Shown here in pieces: positions 3,114-6,067 of a DNA stretch of 6,067 nucleotides. The notes under the pieces were generated by a model, which was not told where the DNA came from, made no database searches, and was given only the letters and a program-made list of their open reading frames with translations. Source of the DNA: Treponema sp. (GTDB lineage Bacteria > Spirochaetota > Spirochaetia > Treponematales > Treponemataceae). Numbering within the stretch: position 1 is the stretch's first letter; every line of letters begins with the position of its first letter. The translations under genes were made by a program, and so were the position numbers. Where the stretch lies: NCBI GenBank assembly GCA_016293645.1, contig JAEDDW010000100.1:1-6067 (forward strand). Direction: 5' to 3'.

Positions 3114-6067
3114 ATGAATTTCTTAAAGAAGTTTTTCAAACATCCGTGGGCAATCATCATTACATGCGTTGCCTTAACAGGATTTTTCGGATTCTTTATC
3201 ACAAGACTCCAGATGGACAATTCCCTCAGGCAGTTCTTTCCACAGAAAGATGAATCATATGACCGCATGAACGCAACTGAAGAGACATTCGGTTCAATGC
3301 TTTCAATCGGTGTGGTGATTGATGCCAAAGACGGAACAATCCTCACTGCTGAATATCTTGATGTGATCAAGAAGATTTCCGATCAGGTAAAGCTCATCGA
3401 CAACATCGAAGACGTGAAATCCGTAACAAACATCGATTATGTATGCAATCAGGATGGTTCTATCTCCGCAACAAACATCATTCCGGAAGAAGACTTTGAT
3501 ACTGTTGACGGTCTGCTTACGCAGGATTCAATCAAAAACCTCAAGCTGAGGGTTCAGTCCTGGGAAGACATGTACAACCGTGTTATCCTCAACGACGATC
3601 TCACCGGTTCACAGATGCAGATTACAGTAAAACCAAACGGTGAGACAAAGATGCAGCTGATGGAAGCAGAAAAAGCTTTGGATGAAGCAAAGGCATCAAA
3701 GAACCAGGAACAGATTGCGCAGGCCAAGGCAAACCTGAAAGCGACAAAAGCAGCCATTGAGGAAAGAATCAAAAACGCAAAGGCCGCACTGAAGGAAGCA
3801 AAAAAGGCAGGTGATGCCGACGCAATCGAAAAAGCTGAAGAAGAATTCTACAACGCAAACAGCGCAAAGAACGATTCGGCACGACAGCAGTTTGTACTCA
3901 AGCAGGTTACAGAAATCGTAGAGAAAGAAACTGCAGGTAAGAAACTTGTAGTAAAGATCGTAGGTGAACCTGTCCAGTCAATGAACTCAAAGAACTACAT
4001 GATGAGCGACCTTGTAGGTCTTATTCCGCTTGTAGCCGTAGTTGTAATCATTTCGCTTTACCTGAGTTTCCACACAATGGAAGGAACACTCCTCCCGCTC
4101 ATTACAGTTCTCATGTCGGCATCGATTTCAGTCGGTCTCATGGGACTTCTAGGTTACACATTCACTTTGGTTTCAAGCGTCATTCCGGTTGCCCTCATCG
4201 CAGTCGGTTCAGCATATGGAATCCATGTACTCACCCACTACTATGTAGAGGTTGAAAAACTTACAGGTGAAATCACAAGGGAAATGCATGAAGAAGCACT
4301 CCTTCGCGGATTGAAGGAAGTATGGAAGGCAGTTCTTCTTGCCGGAATCACAACAGTAGTAGGCTTCATCTCATTGATCACAAGCCCTCTGCAGCCACTC
4401 CATTCATTCTCGATCTTTACAGCAGTCGGTGTCGGACTTTCACTTATTCTCTCTGTGACTTTCATTCCGGCAATTCTTCTTCTGAAAAATCCACAGACAA
4501 TATCAATCAAGCGTGACCTCAAGATCATCAGACGTGCAAAGAAGAAGGTAAAGGAAAAGCTTGAACGTCTTGCAAACCTCCGTGGAAACAAATCTAAAGA
4601 TGAAGCAAGCGGTGACACATTATACTCTATCTTCAAGTTTTTCTGTGGATCCCACACAAGAATGACACTTACATCACTATTGATCATCGTCCTTTCAATA
4701 GTCGGTCTCAAGATGCTCAATGTAGATACAGCCCTCATCAATTACTTTCCTAAGGAGTCTGAATTCAGAAAGGACATCGACTACGTTGACAATTCCTTTG
4801 CCGGAACAAACAGCGTCTTCTTCCTTGTTGAAGGTCCTGAAAGAGGTGACATATCAAATCCTGACATTCTCAAGGCTGTAGACGAAATGGAAGAACATCT
4901 CAAGAAGAAGTTCCCAGAAATCGGAAAGATCGTTTCTCTTACTTCTTTCGTAAAGAGAATCAACCAGGTATTCAATGATCCGGCAACTTACATATCAGAA
5001 ACAGATGCTGCAGCAGACACTGGTTCAATGGATTCCATGGACTTTGGTGATATGGATTTTGGAGATATTGATTTTGGAGACATGGATCTTTCAGGATTCG
5101 GAGATTTGGGCAGCTCTTCTTCTGAAGAAGAATTCATCGACACTTCGATTCCACATCCAAATGAGGAATACACACAGAAACTCAAGAAAATCTACACTGC
5201 AAATGAAATTTTTGCGGCATTCAACACAGCATACTCTGAAGCAGGCGGGAAAAACGCAACTGTAGATGAGATCATCGATGTTCTTCTGCGCGACTGCAAC
5301 TATGCAGGAAAGGCATTCTACGAAATTCCATATGATGCCGCAAAATACCGCGTAAAGAATCATGAAGACCTCAAGAAAGTAATCAACGGACTCATCATCC
5401 TTCTGAGCGGTTCCCTTGACGAATTTGCAGATGGAAACACAAGTTCAAAATCCATGCGCATTACCTGTCAGTTGAGAAACCACAATACAACAAACACAGG
5501 TTTCATCATCAAGGAAGCTGAAGCATACGCAAAGGAAAACTTCCCTGAAGGATATGTCCTCACGGCAACAGGTTCCGGCGAGATGGAATACACAATGACA
5601 GACATGATTGTATCGAGCCAGCTTACAAGCTTGTTTATCTCCCTTCTCTCAGTATTCATCATCATTGCGGTATCATTCAAATCTGGATGGGCAGGTGTTG
5701 TCGGTGCAATTCCACTTGCATTCACAATCCTTCTCAACTACATGATGATGGGATTCTGCGGAATCAATCTGGACCTCATTACAAGCATCATCGCTTCCGT
5801 TGCGGTCGGTGTTGGTATTGACTACACAATCCACTTCCTTTCTACTTACAAGGAAGAAAGAAGCAGAACAAAGGACATCGTTACAGTCACAAAAGAAACA
5901 TTCAAAAAGAGCGGACACGGAATCATCACAAACGCACTGGCAGTTGGACTTGGATTCCTTGTACTTTGTCTTTCAAAGTTCATCATTCTCCGCTACCTTG
6001 GAATTCTTGTTGCAATCGTAATGTTCACATCAAGCTTCCTTGCAATGACAATCATTCCTGGTATACT
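3114..6067 (+). CDS. RND superfamily MMPL-type transporter, 3' end outside the window
   Basis: The frame is open for 984 codons with no stop before the window edge. The start follows AAGGAAAAGG at 3101-3110, 20 bases after the barrel gene, and MNFLKKFFKHPW is typical of the family. The layout is the RND duplication. TM1 is about 13-30, the first periplasmic domain 31-298, TM2-6 about 300-456, a basic cytoplasmic linker 457-515, TM7 about 516-533, the second periplasmic domain 534-832, and TM8-12 from 833 to the edge. TM10 carries GVGIDYTIH (899-907) with Asp903-Tyr904, the proton-relay pair of MmpL3-like pumps. TM4 has GSAYGIH (365-371), with Ala367 where the Asp would be. Two segments look added: an Ala/Lys/Glu-rich helical stretch at about 177-272, and DFGD repeats at 643-666 followed by SSSSEEE. 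It should use proton flow to move a lipid or hydrophobic molecule out of the inner membrane. At over 984 residues it is longer than many MMPL proteins, partly because of these inserts. Substrate unknown. Confidence 0.9.
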   Translation, partial: MNFLKKFFKHPWAIIITCVALTGFFGFFITRLQMDNSLRQFFPQKDESYDRMNATEETFGSMLSIGVVIDAKDGTILTAEYLDVIKKISDQVKLIDNIEDVKSVTNIDYVCNQDGSISATNIIPEEDFDTVDGLLTQDSIKNLKLRVQSWEDMYNRVILNDDLTGSQMQITVKPNGETKMQLMEAEKALDEAKASKNQEQIAQAKANLKATKAAIEERIKNAKAALKEAKKAGDADAIEKAEEEFYNANSAKNDSARQQFVLKQVTEIVEKETAGKKLVVKIVGEPVQSMNSKNYMMSDLVGLIPLVAVVVIISLYLSFHTMEGTLLPLITVLMSASISVGLMGLLGYTFTLVSSVIPVALIAVGSAYGIHVLTHYYVEVEKLTGEITREMHEEALLRGLKEVWKAVLLAGITTVVGFISLITSPLQPLHSFSIFTAVGVGLSLILSVTFIPAILLLKNPQTISIKRDLKIIRRAKKKVKEKLERLANLRGNKSKDEASGDTLYSIFKFFCGSHTRMTLTSLLIIVLSIVGLKMLNVDTALINYFPKESEFRKDIDYVDNSFAGTNSVFFLVEGPERGDISNPDILKAVDEMEEHLKKKFPEIGKIVSLTSFVKRINQVFNDPATYISETDAAADTGSMDSMDFGDMDFGDIDFGDMDLSGFGDLGSSSSEEEFIDTSIPHPNEEYTQKLKKIYTANEIFAAFNTAYSEAGGKNATVDEIIDVLLRDCNYAGKAFYEIPYDAAKYRVKNHEDLKKVINGLIILLSGSLDEFADGNTSSKSMRITCQLRNHNTTNTGFIIKEAEAYAKENFPEGYVLTATGSGEMEYTMTDMIVSSQLTSLFISLLSVFIIIAVSFKSGWAGVVGAIPLAFTILLNYMMMGFCGINLDLITSIIASVAVGVGIDYTIHFLSTYKEERSRTKDIVTVTKETFKKSGHGIITNALAVGLGFLVLCLSKFIILRYLGILVAIVMFTSSFLAMTIIPGI
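5040..5099 (+). repeat. 15-nt tandem repeat encoding DFGDM/DFGDI units
   Basis: Three in-frame 15-base units at 5040-5054, 5055-5069 and 5070-5084 read GACTTTGGTGATATG, GATTTTGGAGATATT and GATTTTGGAGACATG. The first two match at 12 of 15 bases and the last two at 13 of 15. A fourth, decayed unit (5085-5099) encodes DLSGF and is followed by GDLG. The repeat encodes residues 643-666 of the RND transporter, in its second periplasmic domain. The differences between units are mostly silent, which suggests selection on the peptide after an old duplication. Confidence 0.8.

Noticed and set aside
4241..4741. Minus-strand open frame of 166 codons inside the RND gene
   Set aside because: It is fully antisense to conserved transmembrane helices of the pump, is rich in Arg and Ser as expected of a shadow frame, and has no recognisable domain.
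4988..5185. Minus-strand frame with SPKSI repeats
   Set aside because: It is the complement of the DFGDM tandem repeat in the pump, and has no independent support.
1..6067. CRISPR array, tRNA, rRNA or insertion sequence
   Set aside because: No regular repeat-spacer pattern, cloverleaf, rRNA segment or transposase was seen on either strand.

Overview
The window looks like a piece of a Treponema-type spirochaete chromosome, probably a host-associated or uncultured species. This is inferred from protein style (a LolA-like periplasmic protein, a beta-barrel ending in Phe and an MMPL-type RND transporter in one operon), moderate GC in the genes and a very AT-rich regulatory gap. No rRNA or other marker gene is present to confirm the genus.

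Layout. Bases 1-46 hold an imperfect hairpin or REP-like element just past the end of a minus-strand gene. Bases 47-421 (minus) encode a small ArsR-family winged-helix regulator. Bases 422-650 are an AT-rich divergent control region. It contains a near-consensus promoter for the regulator (TTGACA, 17 bp, TATAGT) overlapped by an 18-bp imperfect palindrome, a plausible forward promoter (TTGAAT, 16 bp, TATATT), an 8-bp-arm inverted repeat in the forward leader, and further copies of a TACTAAAT-like motif. From 651 to the end of the window runs a tightly spaced plus-strand operon (gaps of 19 and 20 bases, no terminators): a LolA-like exported periplasmic protein (651-1460), a predicted outer-membrane beta-barrel (1480-3093), and a large RND/MMPL transporter (3114 to beyond 6067, cut by the window edge within its last membrane helix).

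How it may work. The three operon products cover inner membrane, periplasm and outer membrane. This fits an envelope-spanning export or lipid-shuttling machine: the RND pump releases a hydrophobic cargo, the LolA-fold protein carries it, and the barrel accepts or anchors it. The divergent ArsR-type protein probably controls the operon and itself. The cargo cannot be read from the sequence.

The most unusual signal is that the barrel and the pump share two added features. One is an Asp-Phe-Gly-Asp repeat: at the mature N-terminus of the barrel, and as a 15-nt tandem repeat in the second periplasmic domain of the pump. The other is an Ala/Lys/Glu-rich helical hairpin insert of about 80-95 residues. 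These could be docking parts linking the two membranes, which is an inference.
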